A stretch of 64,000 bases of DNA from Terriglobia bacterium (GCA_021324185.1 JAJPJN010000144.1:1-64000), one strand, 5' to 3'. Positions 34,641 through 44,163 are shown, counted from the first letter of the stretch. Numbers and translations are program-made. Notes: generated by a model from the sequence alone, not told the origin.

Positions 34641-35792
34641 ATGATTGAAGTTGCCGTCGTTATACCAACATTCAACGAGCGTGACAATATTTTGCCGCTA
34701 CTCGAACTTCTCTCATCGGCGCTCCAGGGAGTTTCGTATGAAGTCATTTTCGTGGATGACGACTCGCCCGACCGGACGGCGAATCTGATCCGGGAAATTG
34801 CGGTTCGAAACCCGCTGGTGCGCGTGGTGCAGCGTATTAACCGTCGCGGCCTCGCTTCGGCTTGTGTCGAAGGGATGCTGGCCTCTTCTGCTCCGTACAT
34901 CGTGGTCATGGACGCGGACCTACAGCATGATGAGAGGATTCTGCCTCAAATGCTGCGCGAGATTAAAGCGCCCGATGTGGACATCGTGGTGGGCAGCCGC
35001 AATGTCGAGGGCGGCAGCATGGGTGAGTTTTCGAAAGGCCGGGTCCGGCTCAGCATGCTCGGGCGCCGCTTCAGCCAGGCGGTCTGCCGGTGTCCCATTC
35101 AGGATCCGATGAGCGGTTTTTTTGTCTTGAAACGCAGCTTCCTCATGCAAGTGGTGCACCGGGTTTCGGGCATCGGTTTCAAGATTCTGGTGGATTTGCT
35201 CGCCTCATCGGACCCGCCCGCACGCGTAAAAGAGGTTCCATACACCTTCCGGCAGCGGCTGCGGGGAGAAAGCAAGCTCGACGTATTGGTTGGAGTCGAA
35301 TACTTACAACTATTACTCGATAAGGCAATCGGCGACTTTATTCCGCCCAGCTTCGTACTCTTCTCACTGGTAGGCTGCGCCGGAGCTGTTCTACACGTAT
35401 TGCTTCTGTGGATTCAGTTTCACCTTCTGCACGAAAGCTTTTTGCGCGCGCAAGTCATTGCAACCGTGTTTGCAATGACTGCCAATTTCCTGTTGAACAA
35501 CATCATTACGTACCGCGCACAGAGGCTTCGCGGGTGGCGGCTCCTGGAAGGGCTTTTCGTTTTCTATCTGGCCTGCTCGATCGGCGTCTTGATCAACGTT
35601 CGATTAGCCGAATTTGTGCGGGATGCGGATATCAATTCGTATATTGCCGGACTTTTCGGGCTGGCGGTCGGTTCTGTGTGGAACTATGTGGTCACGAGAA
35701 TATTCACCTGGCGTACTTATCGAAAGGCAAACCGGTCCCGCCGGGAGCGGGGTCTAGCCGCCGAAGTGAGAGACGGCTCGGCAGCCGGCTAG
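34641..35792 (+). CDS. Polyprenyl-phosphate glycosyltransferase (DPM1-like GT2) fused to GtrA domain
   Basis: A 383-residue fusion. Residues 1-235 are a GT2 glycosyltransferase: VAVVIPTFNERDNI, FVDDDSPDRTA, and the metal-binding MDADLQHDERILPQML. The chain then enters a GtrA-like membrane domain with four helices (LFSLVGCAGAVLHVLLLW, FAMTANFLLNNIITYRAQ, FVFYLACSIGVLINVRLAEF, IAGLFGLAVGSVWNYVVTR). Such proteins load a sugar on polyprenyl phosphate and help move it across the membrane. It begins 99 bp from the divergent GT-C gene and is followed by a hexapeptide acyltransferase. Confidence 0.92.
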   Translation: MIEVAVVIPTFNERDNILPLLELLSSALQGVSYEVIFVDDDSPDRTANLIREIAVRNPLVRVVQRINRRGLASACVEGMLASSAPYIVVMDADLQHDERILPQMLREIKAPDVDIVVGSRNVEGGSMGEFSKGRVRLSMLGRRFSQAVCRCPIQDPMSGFFVLKRSFLMQVVHRVSGIGFKILVDLLASSDPPARVKEVPYTFRQRLRGESKLDVLVGVEYLQLLLDKAIGDFIPPSFVLFSLVGCAGAVLHVLLLWIQFHLLHESFLRAQVIATVFAMTANFLLNNIITYRAQRLRGWRLLEGLFVFYLACSIGVLINVRLAEFVRDADINSYIAGLFGLAVGSVWNYVVTRIFTWRTYRKANRSRRERGLAAEVRDGSAAG

Positions 35793-35907
35793 CGGCTTTC
35801 CATCACTTCGCCGATAATGACGATAGGCACTAACAGGCTCGCGCCAATCGCTGTCCTTTTCAAATGCTTTCATTTTCAGGTGGGCTTGGTGTGGGGCCAT
35901 TATCGAC

Positions 35908-36669
35908 ATGGCAGTATTTGAGGAAATCGCTTTAAAGATTCGACGAGGAGACGGCTGGTTTTTTGGGGCGCTGCGGCGCATCGCCAAACGGATGCTGCGC
36001 TCCAATCTTCCGCTGCCGTCCTTCTTGCGCACGTTCTACCGAGGTCTTTACCACCTTCATTTTCTCGTTATTTACGCGGTCCGTTGGACAGTCAATTACT
36101 TCTATTGCGAACCGGCATTTCGCAGCCGTTGCACCAGCGTCGGGAAAAATCTCCATTTGTGGCTCATGCCGGACGTGGCCGGGCATGCGGATATCATCAT
36201 CGGAGATAACGTCAATATCTTCGGCCACCTAGGCGTAACCAGCGGGCGGGTAATTGATAAGCCGCGGCTAATTATCAAAGACCGCGCCGACATCGGCCAT
36301 ATGGTCTTCATTGGCGTGAATAAGGAAGTCGTTATCGAAGAGGACGTGAACATTGCCTCTTATGTGCGCATCCTTGACAGCGACGCGCATCCGCGTGACC
36401 CGGAACTTCGAGCCGCTGATTTGCCGCCCAGCCCGGACGAGATTAAACCGGTCAGAATCTGCCGCCGCGCCTGGATCGGGCAAGGTTCTTACATCATGAA
36501 GGGAGTCACTGTCGGTGAGGGCGCGGTAGTCGGGGCAAATAGCGTAGTAGTGACCGACGTTCCGCCATTTGCCGTCGCAATCGGGAACCCGGCGCGCGTC
36601 ATCGTGAAAGACGTCAGGACCACCGTTTCTCACCAGAATTCAACCGTTCCGGTCACTTCGCCGGGCTGA
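35908..36669 (+). CDS. Left-handed beta-helix (hexapeptide) acyltransferase
   Basis: A 253-residue protein. Residues 1-85 are helical and partly hydrophobic (FYRGLYHLHFLVIYAVRW), probably membrane-associated. From about residue 95 the hexapeptide repeats of a left-handed beta-helix run to the end (IIIGDNVNIFGHLG, IGHMVFIGVNKEVVIEEDV, IGQGSYIMKGVTVGEGAVVG). The SDAHPRDP loop probably holds the catalytic His. Similar to maltose/galactoside O-acetyltransferases acting on sugars, here likely on envelope polysaccharide. It shares the strand with the upstream glycosyltransferase. Confidence 0.85.
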   Translation: MAVFEEIALKIRRGDGWFFGALRRIAKRMLRSNLPLPSFLRTFYRGLYHLHFLVIYAVRWTVNYFYCEPAFRSRCTSVGKNLHLWLMPDVAGHADIIIGDNVNIFGHLGVTSGRVIDKPRLIIKDRADIGHMVFIGVNKEVVIEEDVNIASYVRILDSDAHPRDPELRAADLPPSPDEIKPVRICRRAWIGQGSYIMKGVTVGEGAVVGANSVVVTDVPPFAVAIGNPARVIVKDVRTTVSHQNSTVPVTSPG

Positions 36670-36703
36670 CGGCTCACTGGCGTTGCGGGAAGTCTCGTCT
36701 GGA

Positions 36704-37771
36704 TTACGAGGCCGCGGAAGCCCGCTTCGATTCGATCGGCGTCAGCAGTTCGAATTCGGGCATCATTTTCTGGTTTGCGCCATTCCCGTTTAATCCAAGA
36801 ATACGCCGCAATTCATGTTCAATACCGGCCCGAAGCTCGGGCCTGTCAAGCAGCGTTTGACGCGCGTTTTCGCGGCCTTGGCCGATGCGTTCACCCTTGA
36901 AGCTGTACCATGATCCGCTCTTCTCAACTACGCCGTGCTGTGCGCCAAGATCCAAAGCGTCGCCTTCGCGCGAAATGCCCCGGCCGTACAAGATGTCGAC
37001 TTCAACTTCGCGAAACGGAGCGGCCACTTTATTTTTCACAATCTTGATCTTCGTGCGGTTGCCCACCACCGTTTCTCCATCTTTGAGCGCAGTGGTGCGG
37101 CGTACTTCGACGCGCACGGATGCATAGAATTTAAGCGCGCGGCCGCCGGTCGTGGTCTCCGGGTTTCCGAACATGACGCCGATCTTCTCCCGAAGCTGGT
37201 TGATGAAGATCAAACAGGTATTGGCGCGCGACACCGAGGCCGTCAGCTTGCGCAAGGCCTGCGACATCATCCTGGCTTGCAACCCCATATGGCTATCCCC
37301 CATCTCGCCCTCGATCTCAGCCTTCGGCGTCAAGGCCGCTACCGAGTCGATTACGATCACATCAATCGCCTGGGATGCTACCAGGGCCTGGGCGATCTCG
37401 AGGGCCTGCTCGCCGTAATCGGGCTGCGAAACAATCAGGTTTTCCGTGTCGACGCCCAGCTTGGTCGCATAGGTCGGATCGAGTGCATGCTCTGCATCGA
37501 TAAAAGCAGCCGCGCCGCCTGCTTTTTGCGCTTCCGCAATGACATGCAGGGCCAGCGTCGTTTTGCCCGAAGATTCCGGCCCGAAGATCTCAATAACCCG
37601 GCCGCGAGGAAACCCTCCCGCGCCGAGCACGTTGTCTACTCCGATTGAGCCAGTTGGGATTACTTCGACGGGCAAAGTTGCCCGCGACCCCAGCATCAGC
37701 ACCGAGCCTTTGCCAAACTGCTTGTCCATTTGCGCCAGCGTGGTCAAAATCTGCTTGCGGCGATCGTCCAT
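36704..37771 (-). CDS. recA: Recombinase A
   Basis: A 355-residue RecA, normal length. The start is ATG 37771 ([20 protein letters not shown]), preceded by GGAGG at good spacing; the open frame reaches about 96 codons further upstream but without RecA homology. Walker [10 protein letters not shown] is at residues about 64-72; MAW-like [11 protein letters not shown], Walker [16 protein letters not shown], and loop segment [19 protein letters not shown] are conserved. It polymerises on single-stranded DNA and drives recombination and SOS. No LexA box could be assigned by eye. Confidence 0.98.
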   Translation of the reverse strand: MDDRRKQILTTLAQMDKQFGKGSVLMLGSRATLPVEVIPTGSIGVDNVLGAGGFPRGRVIEIFGPESSGKTTLALHVIAEAQKAGGAAAFIDAEHALDPTYATKLGVDTENLIVSQPDYGEQALEIAQALVASQAIDVIVIDSVAALTPKAEIEGEMGDSHMGLQARMMSQALRKLTASVSRANTCLIFINQLREKIGVMFGNPETTTGGRALKFYASVRVEVRRTTALKDGETVVGNRTKIKIVKNKVAAPFREVEVDILYGRGISREGDALDLGAQHGVVEKSGSWYSFKGERIGQGRENARQTLLDRPELRAGIEHELRRILGLNGNGANQKMMPEFELLTPIESKRASAAS

Positions 37772-37916
37772 ATCTCTGCCTCCAGTACGCAAACACGAAG
37801 TTCTCAAAACCGGCTGGGTTTCTCTAGCCGGATCCCCCAGAAAATTCCTTGCCTCCATTACTTTTTCCGATCTGGAGGGCTGGAAAAACTGCTGGAAATG
37901 TGAGAGTCTGTCCCAG

Positions 37917-38513
37917 ATGCCTGGTCCGTACAGGAGTTTTCTGATTAGTTGTTTCGCTCTCTCATCGCTAGTTGCTGGTTTGGCGTATCCGGGATCCACA
38001 CCGAGGCAGGATCTCTCCTGGAAGCGGTACTCCAATCTCGAAGTGGGATATTGCGTCAACTATCCAGCGCGCTGGTACAAAGGAGAAGCATTTGACGGCT
38101 TAGGGATCTACGTCATGACCGGTCTGAAAAAGCATTCCAGACCCGTAGGCGAGATTGATATCGCGGTGTTTCGCGATACCGCCGCCGATGCCGCCCGAAC
38201 CACTCCCATCAGCCTCAAGGACGATTTCGACGTCCACGTGAATGGCCTGAAGAAGTTCGAACGCGCCCAGCAAATGGAGGTATTGGATCAGCACCCGATG
38301 CAGGTCGCCGGTGCGCCCGGCCTGTTCACAAAGGACCGCTACTACGACCCGCAAGACCGGTCGGCGTGGCTGGAAGAGGTACTATTCGTTCAGCGTAAAA
38401 CTGACGTCTACCGCGTAGAACTGGAATGCCCGGCAGATCAGGTCAACCGCTTCGAACCTGTTTTCCTGCACCTGATCAGTACACTTCAGTTCGATTGCCG
38501 AAGCGGCCGCTAG
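37917..38513 (+). CDS. Secreted hypothetical protein
   Basis: About 198 residues from ATG 37917, giving a signal peptide ([18 protein letters not shown]). The frame stays open for 126 codons upstream, but those overlap recA and its leader. The mature part ([46 protein letters not shown]) resembles small periplasmic proteins of the PsbP-like or DUF1795 fold in outline, but the assignment is only pattern impression. It is divergent from recA with 145 bp between the starts. Function unknown. Confidence 0.65.
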   Translation: MPGPYRSFLISCFALSSLVAGLAYPGSTPRQDLSWKRYSNLEVGYCVNYPARWYKGEAFDGLGIYVMTGLKKHSRPVGEIDIAVFRDTAADAARTTPISLKDDFDVHVNGLKKFERAQQMEVLDQHPMQVAGAPGLFTKDRYYDPQDRSAWLEEVLFVQRKTDVYRVELECPADQVNRFEPVFLHLISTLQFDCRSGR

Positions 38514-38522
38514 CCTGCTCGG

Positions 38523-38747
38523 CTACACCGCGTGGCGCCGGGTCTTAGTGAGCAAGTGCTGCGCCTTCGAAATCGCCTGGGATTCAGCTTCTTCAAGCGT
38601 TGGAGCGGCGAAACGCGCCAGGCATGCTGCCGGCGAGACGTTATCGGCTTGGCAGACATACTTTTCGCCGATGCGATAGCTGGTTAGCCTCACCGGCCAG
38701 CCGGCGAGTTCGATCTGGCGTTCCCGGTAATCGTTTGCTGCAGGCAT
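38523..38747 (-). CDS. Small hypothetical protein
   Basis: A 74-residue frame 3 bp downstream of the sulfurtransferase stop, on the same strand, so likely co-transcribed. The sequence (GWPVRLTSYRIGEKYVCQAD, then ATLEEAESQAISKAQHLL-like helix) resembles a small beta-hairpin plus helix fold. No hydrophobic segment. No named family recognised. Confidence 0.55.
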   Translation of the reverse strand: MPAANDYRERQIELAGWPVRLTSYRIGEKYVCQADNVSPAACLARFAAPTLEEAESQAISKAQHLLTKTRRHAV

Positions 38748-38750
38748 CCT

Positions 38751-39614
38751 TTACGCGGCGGCAGCGGCAGCCGCACCCCGCTCAACCGGCGCTCCAACAA
38801 GATTGCCCCATTCGGTCCACGAGCCATCGTAGTTCACCACGTTGGGATGGCCAAGCAGGTATTTCAAAACGAACCAGGTATGGCTCGATCGTTCTCCGAT
38901 CCGGCAGTATGTGATTGTGGGACGCGAGTCATCGACACCTTCAGCCGCATAGAGAGATTTCAGCTCGTCGTAGCTCTTGAACGTACCGTCTTCGTTGCAA
39001 GCTTTGCCCCAAGGCACATTCCGCGCGCCGGGAATATGGCCGCCGCGCTGGCAGGTCTCGGGCAGCCCCGGGGGCGCCAGAATTTCGCCCGTGAATTCCT
39101 GCGGGCTGCGTACGTCAATCAGCGCTGCAGCTTTTGCCCGCACCGCGTCCTGGACTTGTGGCAGGAAGGCTCGTAATGACTGATCCGCCTCTTTCGCTTT
39201 GTAGTTCGTGGCTGGGTAGGAGGGGACTTCGTTGCTCAATTCCCGGCCCTCGGCAATCCACTTCTTACGGCCGCCGTTCAGAATGCGCACGTCCCTATGG
39301 CCGTAAATCTTGAGCTGCCAGAATGCCCAGGCAGCGAACCAGTTGTTGCTGTCGCCGTAAAGAACGATGGTCGTATGGGGCGTGATCCCGGATTTCGACA
39401 GCAGAGCTTCAAGCGGCTCCTTCGACAAAATGTCGCGCCGAACGGTGTCGCACAGTTGTGTGTTCCAGGCCCAGCCAATCGCACCTGGAATATGCCCGAG
39501 ATCGTAAGCGGCGGTATCTACATCAACTTCTACGATTCGAATGTTGGGATCGGAAAGCTTTTTAGCCAGCCAATCAGTCTCAACAAGTACTTCTGGATGA
39601 GCGTACTCTGCCAT
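38751..39614 (-). CDS. Thiosulfate/3-mercaptopyruvate sulfurtransferase (tandem rhodanese)
   Basis: A 287-residue protein with two rhodanese domains, usual length. The N-terminal domain starts VLVETDWLAKKLSDPNIRIV and has HIPGAIGW without an active Cys (FYGDSNN loop). The C-terminal domain has LIDVRSPQEFTG and the active-site loop ITYCRIGERSSHTWF, with Cys as nucleophile; CRIGERS is closer to thiosulfate sulfurtransferases than to mercaptopyruvate enzymes (CGTGVT). It moves sulfane sulfur to cyanide or thiols. Ends in a low-complexity alanine run. No signal peptide. Confidence 0.93.
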   Translation of the reverse strand: MAEYAHPEVLVETDWLAKKLSDPNIRIVEVDVDTAAYDLGHIPGAIGWAWNTQLCDTVRRDILSKEPLEALLSKSGITPHTTIVLYGDSNNWFAAWAFWQLKIYGHRDVRILNGGRKKWIAEGRELSNEVPSYPATNYKAKEADQSLRAFLPQVQDAVRAKAAALIDVRSPQEFTGEILAPPGLPETCQRGGHIPGARNVPWGKACNEDGTFKSYDELKSLYAAEGVDDSRPTITYCRIGERSSHTWFVLKYLLGHPNVVNYDGSWTEWGNLVGAPVERGAAAAAAA

Positions 39615-39656
39615 ATCCAGATAGTAACACCTTCAAGCCTATCGGGAAAGTCATAT

Positions 39657-40154
39657 TTACCTTGGAACCCTATCCAAAGCAGACCAGATTTCGGCGACAG
39701 AAACTCCCGCAAACTCGTCCACCTCCTCGAGCCGATTTCCGCGCCAACGGTACACAATTCGCTTCATTGGATCGACCAAGTAAACCTGCTCAAACCCCCA
39801 TCTGTCGTACGTGCGCAACTTGTTTAGCACACGCGACATGGGATCGTCCTCGGAAAGGATTTCTATAACGACCTCTAGCGGCCTGGTGGGGTACGGAAAC
39901 TCGACTGGCTGCCGCGTTCCAACCACGTCGGGCACAGGTTGGAAATCAGGGTCGATCTCGAGCTTAAGTTCGGAACCTGCCTCATACCCGGCCTTGCCAA
40001 GCAGGTTCATTAGAATTCTTTCCAGCAGAGCGTGGACCCAAGTAGGAATTGACTTTTGAATCGCCTCTCCGTGCCAATATTCGTAATACGGTTTTTCGCC
40101 GGAGTACAATTTGTCGAATTCTTCGACGCTGAGCTTGCTTGCAACCGTCGCCAT
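39657..40154 (-). CDS. Uma2-family (DUF820) putative restriction-endonuclease-like protein
   Basis: A 165-residue protein of the Uma2 family, which has a PD-(D/E)xK-like fold. Recognisable are VEEFDKLYSG near the start, SELKLEIDPDFQPVPDVVG, PLEVVIEILSEDDPMSR (a nuclease-like core ending in Glu) and KLRTYDRWGFEQVYLVDP. The catalytic Lys after the Glu is not obvious. The family is very common in Cyanobacteria, Acidobacteriota and Planctomycetota, with no proven role. It lies 9 bp downstream of the last gene of the secretion operon. Confidence 0.85.
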   Translation of the reverse strand: MATVASKLSVEEFDKLYSGEKPYYEYWHGEAIQKSIPTWVHALLERILMNLLGKAGYEAGSELKLEIDPDFQPVPDVVGTRQPVEFPYPTRPLEVVIEILSEDDPMSRVLNKLRTYDRWGFEQVYLVDPMKRIVYRWRGNRLEEVDEFAGVSVAEIWSALDRVPR

Positions 40155-40163
40155 GTATTTAGC

Positions 40164-41330
40164 TTACGGCTGTTGAGGTGGTGTTGTGCCGGGCGGTGTT
40201 GTGGCGGATGGGGTTGGCGCGGGCGGATTTGCCGAGTTTGCAGGCGCCAGCGTAGCCGGTGAAGCGCCGCTTTGCGGAGCCAGGCCGCCGGCCGCATTCA
40301 TCCCGCTGTTTCCGGTCAAAGAGGTGTCTTTGGTCGGATCGTAATAGAATTCCCACAAAGAGTAGTCGGTCTGATCGTTCACGGTCTTAATGCTTGGCCC
40401 TTTTGCGAGGCTCGCGACCCCAGCCAAGCCGCCCGTTTGAATGACGCCCATACGCGACTGGCTTGTAGTGGCGGCACCGAGTGCGGGCCCGGAACTGCCG
40501 CTTGTTCCCGTGCTTGCATTTGTGGGAGCGAGGGGATTTACAAGCGGCGCGGCTGTTGCGGGCGTACCGCCGCCAGGGAGCGGATTCGGATTGGTCATCA
40601 GGCTCTGCACGCCCTGCATGGGATTCGACGGTGTAGCGCCGTTAGCGGGCTGCATTTGACCCGCCGGTTGCGTCGCGGAAGCGTCCGCTGCGGCCGTGGG
40701 CGCGGCGGTAGACCCGGGCTGAACGGGCACGCGCTGGGCGCTTGAACTTGGCAGCAAACTTTGCGTGGGGTCCGCGTTCGCGGAAGACGCCGCCGCACCG
40801 CCGCCGTTTATCGGCATCTCAGGAGGCCGTTGGGGCAAGGCGGCAACCGTCGCACCCGCCGTGCCATCGCCGGATGTTGAGCTGCCCGAAAAGCTGTTGG
40901 CAAATCCGCTGAAGCCGCTGTTTGTGCCCGAGCCGTTCGCGCCGGAGGTCTGGCCGTTGGCGCTCAAGCCGATTGGGTTTACTTTCGAATCGGTAAGCTG
41001 GCCTCCGGGACCGGCGTGCAACAACCGCCATTTGTCGTCCCCGGTCATTGGATCTTTAAATTTGTGGCGCAGAAATCGAATCCGGTTGGTATTTTCCAGG
41101 GCATCAATAGACGGTGGATAGGTACGGAACTTGCGGTAAAACAGCTTGACCGCATGAGCGTATTCATTCCCGCGATCGATGAGCAACTGTTCCTTGGCGC
41201 GCCTGGCTTCGAATGCCACTGTGGGCATCTCCATATAGAGCGAGATGGCGAGAACAGCGGCAAAGAGAAACACGATCAGCAAGGCCGAACCGCGCTCATT
41301 TTGCTTTGCTGCCGGAAGCATGTGTTTCAT
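40164..41330 (-). CDS. Pseudopilin-like protein with low-complexity tail
   Basis: A 388-residue protein. The N-terminus, NERGSALLIVFLFAAVLAISL, is a prepilin-like signal: a basic stretch, Gly, then a hydrophobic helix without the usual Phe and Glu5, as in GspK/PilX-type minor pseudopilins. Residues 35-95 include YAHAVKLFYRKFRTYPPSID. From about residue 110 the sequence is a Pro/Ala/Gly/Ser/Thr-rich low-complexity tail. It overlaps the upstream gene by 4 bp. Probably a minor pseudopilin of the type II secretion/pilus-like machine; role in tip assembly is inference. Confidence 0.7.
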   Translation of the reverse strand: MKHMLPAAKQNERGSALLIVFLFAAVLAISLYMEMPTVAFEARRAKEQLLIDRGNEYAHAVKLFYRKFRTYPPSIDALENTNRIRFLRHKFKDPMTGDDKWRLLHAGPGGQLTDSKVNPIGLSANGQTSGANGSGTNSGFSGFANSFSGSSTSGDGTAGATVAALPQRPPEMPINGGGAAASSANADPTQSLLPSSSAQRVPVQPGSTAAPTAAADASATQPAGQMQPANGATPSNPMQGVQSLMTNPNPLPGGGTPATAAPLVNPLAPTNASTGTSGSSGPALGAATTSQSRMGVIQTGGLAGVASLAKGPSIKTVNDQTDYSLWEFYYDPTKDTSLTGNSGMNAAGGLAPQSGASPATLAPANSANPPAPTPSATTPPGTTPPQQP

Positions 41331-42049
41331 GGCGTGGGCGCCGCAGCCGGTACTACCAGCAACGTCTGCGACTTCTTGGATTGCGGATCTTCGAGACGGG
41401 CCGTTGTGGGAGTCAGACTGACAACCAGGTACTTCTTCAGGATCGTTTCGCCTTCAGTTCCAAGAATAATATTGTCGCCGCCATCCAGAAACAAGCCCTT
41501 GTTTGCCTGATTCGTTTCAGCGGACTTCACGAATCCGTAATATTTCAATGGAATATTGAGCGGCTGGTCGGCGGGCGCGACCGGAGGCGGGGCGACCGGC
41601 GTGGGCGCTTTCGGCTTAACAATAGGTGGATGCTCTAGCAAGGCTTTTTGGGTAGGCGTGAGCGGTGGCGGCCCTAACTCGAACAGGCTTCGACCCGGCC
41701 CGGCAGGCTGCACATTTTGCAAGCGCGCCAGCAGGTCTAAACGCAAGGTGGGGTCGACATCGCCGCGGCTCGGATCGATGGGCCGTAAGCGCAGCCCGTG
41801 GTCGTTCAGATTGCCTGTCCGGCGTACCCGCGCGATTGCACTTTGCCGGATGGGGGCTGCCGGCGCCGTGGCTGTCTCGTGACGAACTACCGTCGATGTC
41901 ACCGGAACATCATCACTCGAGCGCGTGTTGTACCACAACAGAACCAGGGCGAGCGCGATCAGCACGCCCGCTAAAATCTTCGGGTCTACGCCAACACGAA
42001 TCCCAAAGATCTTCGTTTGTGCCGGAGCAGTCTGGCTCGAGCTGCTCAT
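41327..42049 (-). CDS. Inner-membrane GspC/PilP-like assembly protein
   Basis: A 240-residue protein with one N-terminal membrane helix (KILAGVLIALALVLLWY), a proline-rich linker (VKPKAPTPVAPPPVAPADQ), and a beta-rich periplasmic end (IPLKYYGFVKSAETNQA, then LDGGDNIILGTEGETILK). The domain order is that of GspC/PilP subunits that link the inner-membrane platform to the secretin. It overlaps pilO by 4 bp and the pseudopilin gene by 4 bp. Low direct similarity; the assignment rests on position and layout. Confidence 0.65.
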   Translation of the reverse strand: MSSSSQTAPAQTKIFGIRVGVDPKILAGVLIALALVLLWYNTRSSDDVPVTSTVVRHETATAPAAPIRQSAIARVRRTGNLNDHGLRLRPIDPSRGDVDPTLRLDLLARLQNVQPAGPGRSLFELGPPPLTPTQKALLEHPPIVKPKAPTPVAPPPVAPADQPLNIPLKYYGFVKSAETNQANKGLFLDGGDNIILGTEGETILKKYLVVSLTPTTARLEDPQSKKSQTLLVVPAAAPTP

Positions 42050-42684
42050 TGTTGACTACCTCCGGGTTGAACACTTCCGGCAGCGCCCGGCTGCTCCTGA
42101 ACGACCACCTGAAACCGGATTGAGGTGTTGATCTGTCCCGAACGCTGCTGCGGAGCGGCTTGCAAGTTTTCGAGCATCAGCAGCATTGGCGAATGATCCA
42201 CCTGATATAAGAACCGCATCAGGTTGTCGTAAGTGCCTTCGTAGTTCGCAGTGCAATTGAGCAGATCCAGATCGGCCGTGCCATCAATTGGCTCTTCGGT
42301 ATACACCGCGTCGCGCTGCTGGAAGCCCGCCGCATTCGCCATGCGCTGGATTTCTGTAATCACCTGCGCGTAAGCCAATCGCTTGGGCAGAAAATATTTC
42401 GTTTCGAAATCGCCGGACTCGGAATTTCCCAGTGCGACCTTGGCGGCAACAGCGCCCAGCCGCGCTGCCTTGGCACGCGCCAGGATAATCTGGTTCCGCA
42501 CTGCCAGGCTCTCCTGCGTTAGCTCTTTTCTCGATCCGCCTGGAGGCACCAGATAAAAAAACAGGGCGATGCCGTTGAGCGCAGATAAAACCAGCCCCAG
42601 ACTGCGCAGCCAGAATTTGACGCTGCGGCGGTCCCGGTAGCCACTCGAGAAGATGCCGTTAAAGTTTTTGCGCATAATCGACAT
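42046..42684 (-). CDS. pilO: PilO/GspM-like assembly protein
   Basis: A 212-residue bitopic membrane protein: membrane helix near residue 30 (LGLVLSALNGIALFFYLVPP), a helical coiled section, then the ferredoxin-like PilO core (NYEGTYDNLMRFLYQVDHSP, MLLMLENLQAAP). The last is the characteristic PilO pattern. It overlaps pilN by 26 bp. With PilM and PilN it forms the cytoplasm-to-periplasm alignment complex of a type IV pilus or type II secretion system. Confidence 0.8.
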   Translation of the reverse strand: MSIMRKNFNGIFSSGYRDRRSVKFWLRSLGLVLSALNGIALFFYLVPPGGSRKELTQESLAVRNQIILARAKAARLGAVAAKVALGNSESGDFETKYFLPKRLAYAQVITEIQRMANAAGFQQRDAVYTEEPIDGTADLDLLNCTANYEGTYDNLMRFLYQVDHSPMLLMLENLQAAPQQRSGQINTSIRFQVVVQEQPGAAGSVQPGGSQQ

Positions 42685-43255
42685 TCAACCGGAACTTGTA
42701 AAGCGGATCATTCTGCGTCGGAGGATTCTGCGACATGACCTGGGCAGCGCCGAACAGAGGTGATTGCTGCAGGTTTTTCAATAGCTCGGTGATGGCTTCG
42801 TAATGGTCGGTGCCCACCGTCATTTCCAATTCAATACGGTTTAGTTCCGAGCTTTTATCGGCAGCGACCTGCGGCAGGCGAATGCCCATCAGCCGCATGT
42901 TGCTCGGCATCACCTTAGCGAGGTCCTCGAACACGCGCGTCCAACTCACGGCGCGGCGCGCGATCAATTCATTCAGAAACACGCTACGTGCAAATACATC
43001 CGCATTGTCCGGGCGCGACAACACGGCCGAAAACTGCTGGCCTTTGCGTTGGAGTTGCGCTAATTCGCGGTTTTCCGCATCGATGACTCGTCTTAAATCG
43101 GCGGCGCGGGTGCGGGCGTGTGCAATCAGGCTGATCAGCACGATCAGCGAGCACGTAAGCACCCCGCAAATTAATGCATAAGCTGCATTCTCCGCCCGCT
43201 CGCGGCGGAACGGCTGCGATGCCAGATTGATGCCGGTGTAGTTCCCTGTTGTCAT
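42659..43255 (-). CDS. pilN: PilN/GspL-C-like assembly protein
   Basis: A 198-residue protein starting GINLASQPFRRERAEN, the NxxNL-like PilN N-terminus that binds PilM. A membrane helix follows (AYALICGVLTCSLIVLISLI), then a coiled coil and the ferredoxin-like domain (DLAKVMPSNMRLMGIRLP, EAITELLKNLQQSPLF). It overlaps pilM by 4 bp. Same operon as PilO. Confidence 0.82.
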   Translation of the reverse strand: MTTGNYTGINLASQPFRRERAENAAYALICGVLTCSLIVLISLIAHARTRAADLRRVIDAENRELAQLQRKGQQFSAVLSRPDNADVFARSVFLNELIARRAVSWTRVFEDLAKVMPSNMRLMGIRLPQVAADKSSELNRIELEMTVGTDHYEAITELLKNLQQSPLFGAAQVMSQNPPTQNDPLYKFRLNVDYAQKL

Positions 43256-44121
43256 GCTGCGTATTGTTCCAGTAACCCGAGCAAACCGGCGTTCTGCTGC
43301 GACGGCGCGCCGAATTGGGAGCGCACCGGTGCATAGGGAATTCCAAATTCGCGTGTCACAAATCTGCCCAAATTATCGCTTTCATTGCCAAAGCCGCAGA
43401 GCAGCAGGCGCGTCACCGGCTGGCCAATCTGGTCTTCGGCATAGGCAACGGTCTGCTGCAGTATCGGACCCACGGAACGCTCTTCGCCCGACTCTGCGTC
43501 CTCACTGCCCTCCAGATCAAGGCAGCGGACCAGGCGGACAATGCCGTTATCGAGCAGCAGTACCGAAAGCGTCGCTCCCGCCATTTTTGCCAACAACGTG
43601 AGGCCGCGTTCCGCAGCCGGGCATAAGCGTAAAGTTGCCAGGCACGAGGGCGTGACTAAGCCGAGCCGGTATCCCGCGCTTGTAAAAATGCTTTCGTATT
43701 CTTCCAGAATCGGCTTCGCTATCGCTACCGCCAGCACTTCCCAGTGTTGCGGCGCCTGCACCTGAATCGCATACGACAGCCGTGCTTCATCAATGTGGAA
43801 GGGAACTGTCTTGCGCAGCCGGAAACGAAGCAACGCAAGCCGTTCCTCATCACCGGAGGGAAACTCTTCAAAATCCAAAATAGCCATCCGGACGGCATAA
43901 TCCGGAACCACGAGTGCCGCCGTCGTGCGCCTGGAAACCGGCACAGAGCGCGCGAGCGCATCACGATACAGTTGCGGCTTCAGAAGGTTCGGCGCCGCAG
44001 GCGAAGCGGTCAGACCGCGCTCCACGAGCACCTCCGTCTTCTGCTGTGCAGGCGTGCGCGGCGACGCAAAGGCGAGCGACGTCTCAGTCATTTCAAACAG
44101 ATGATCGGGTGCTGGATCCAT
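43252..44121 (-). CDS. pilM: PilM-like actin-fold assembly protein
   Basis: A 289-residue cytoplasmic protein. It has the PilM/GspL pattern: YAVRMAILDFEEFPSGDEER, LLRFRLRKTVPFHIDEARLSY (the PFHxDxA segment of PilM), LGLVTPSCLATLRL, and a late actin-fold strand TRLLLCGFGNESDNLGRF. The N-terminus is somewhat short and lacks the usual phosphate loop, so ATP binding is uncertain. It is 42 bp downstream of the GspE gene. Confidence 0.8.
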   Translation of the reverse strand: MDPAPDHLFEMTETSLAFASPRTPAQQKTEVLVERGLTASPAAPNLLKPQLYRDALARSVPVSRRTTAALVVPDYAVRMAILDFEEFPSGDEERLALLRFRLRKTVPFHIDEARLSYAIQVQAPQHWEVLAVAIAKPILEEYESIFTSAGYRLGLVTPSCLATLRLCPAAERGLTLLAKMAGATLSVLLLDNGIVRLVRCLDLEGSEDAESGEERSVGPILQQTVAYAEDQIGQPVTRLLLCGFGNESDNLGRFVTREFGIPYAPVRSQFGAPSQQNAGLLGLLEQYAA

Positions 44122-44163
44122 AATCCAGCGCTGGATCCGGTCGACAATTGACAGAGTTGATAC

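Noticed and set aside
37810-37831. Hairpin ccggct/agccgg upstream of recA
   Set aside because: Only six base pairs with a ten-base loop and no T-run; not supportable as terminator or operator.
37772-38059. Upstream extension of recA by 96 codons
   Set aside because: No RecA homology there; ATG 37771 has a good Shine-Dalgarno and standard N-terminus.
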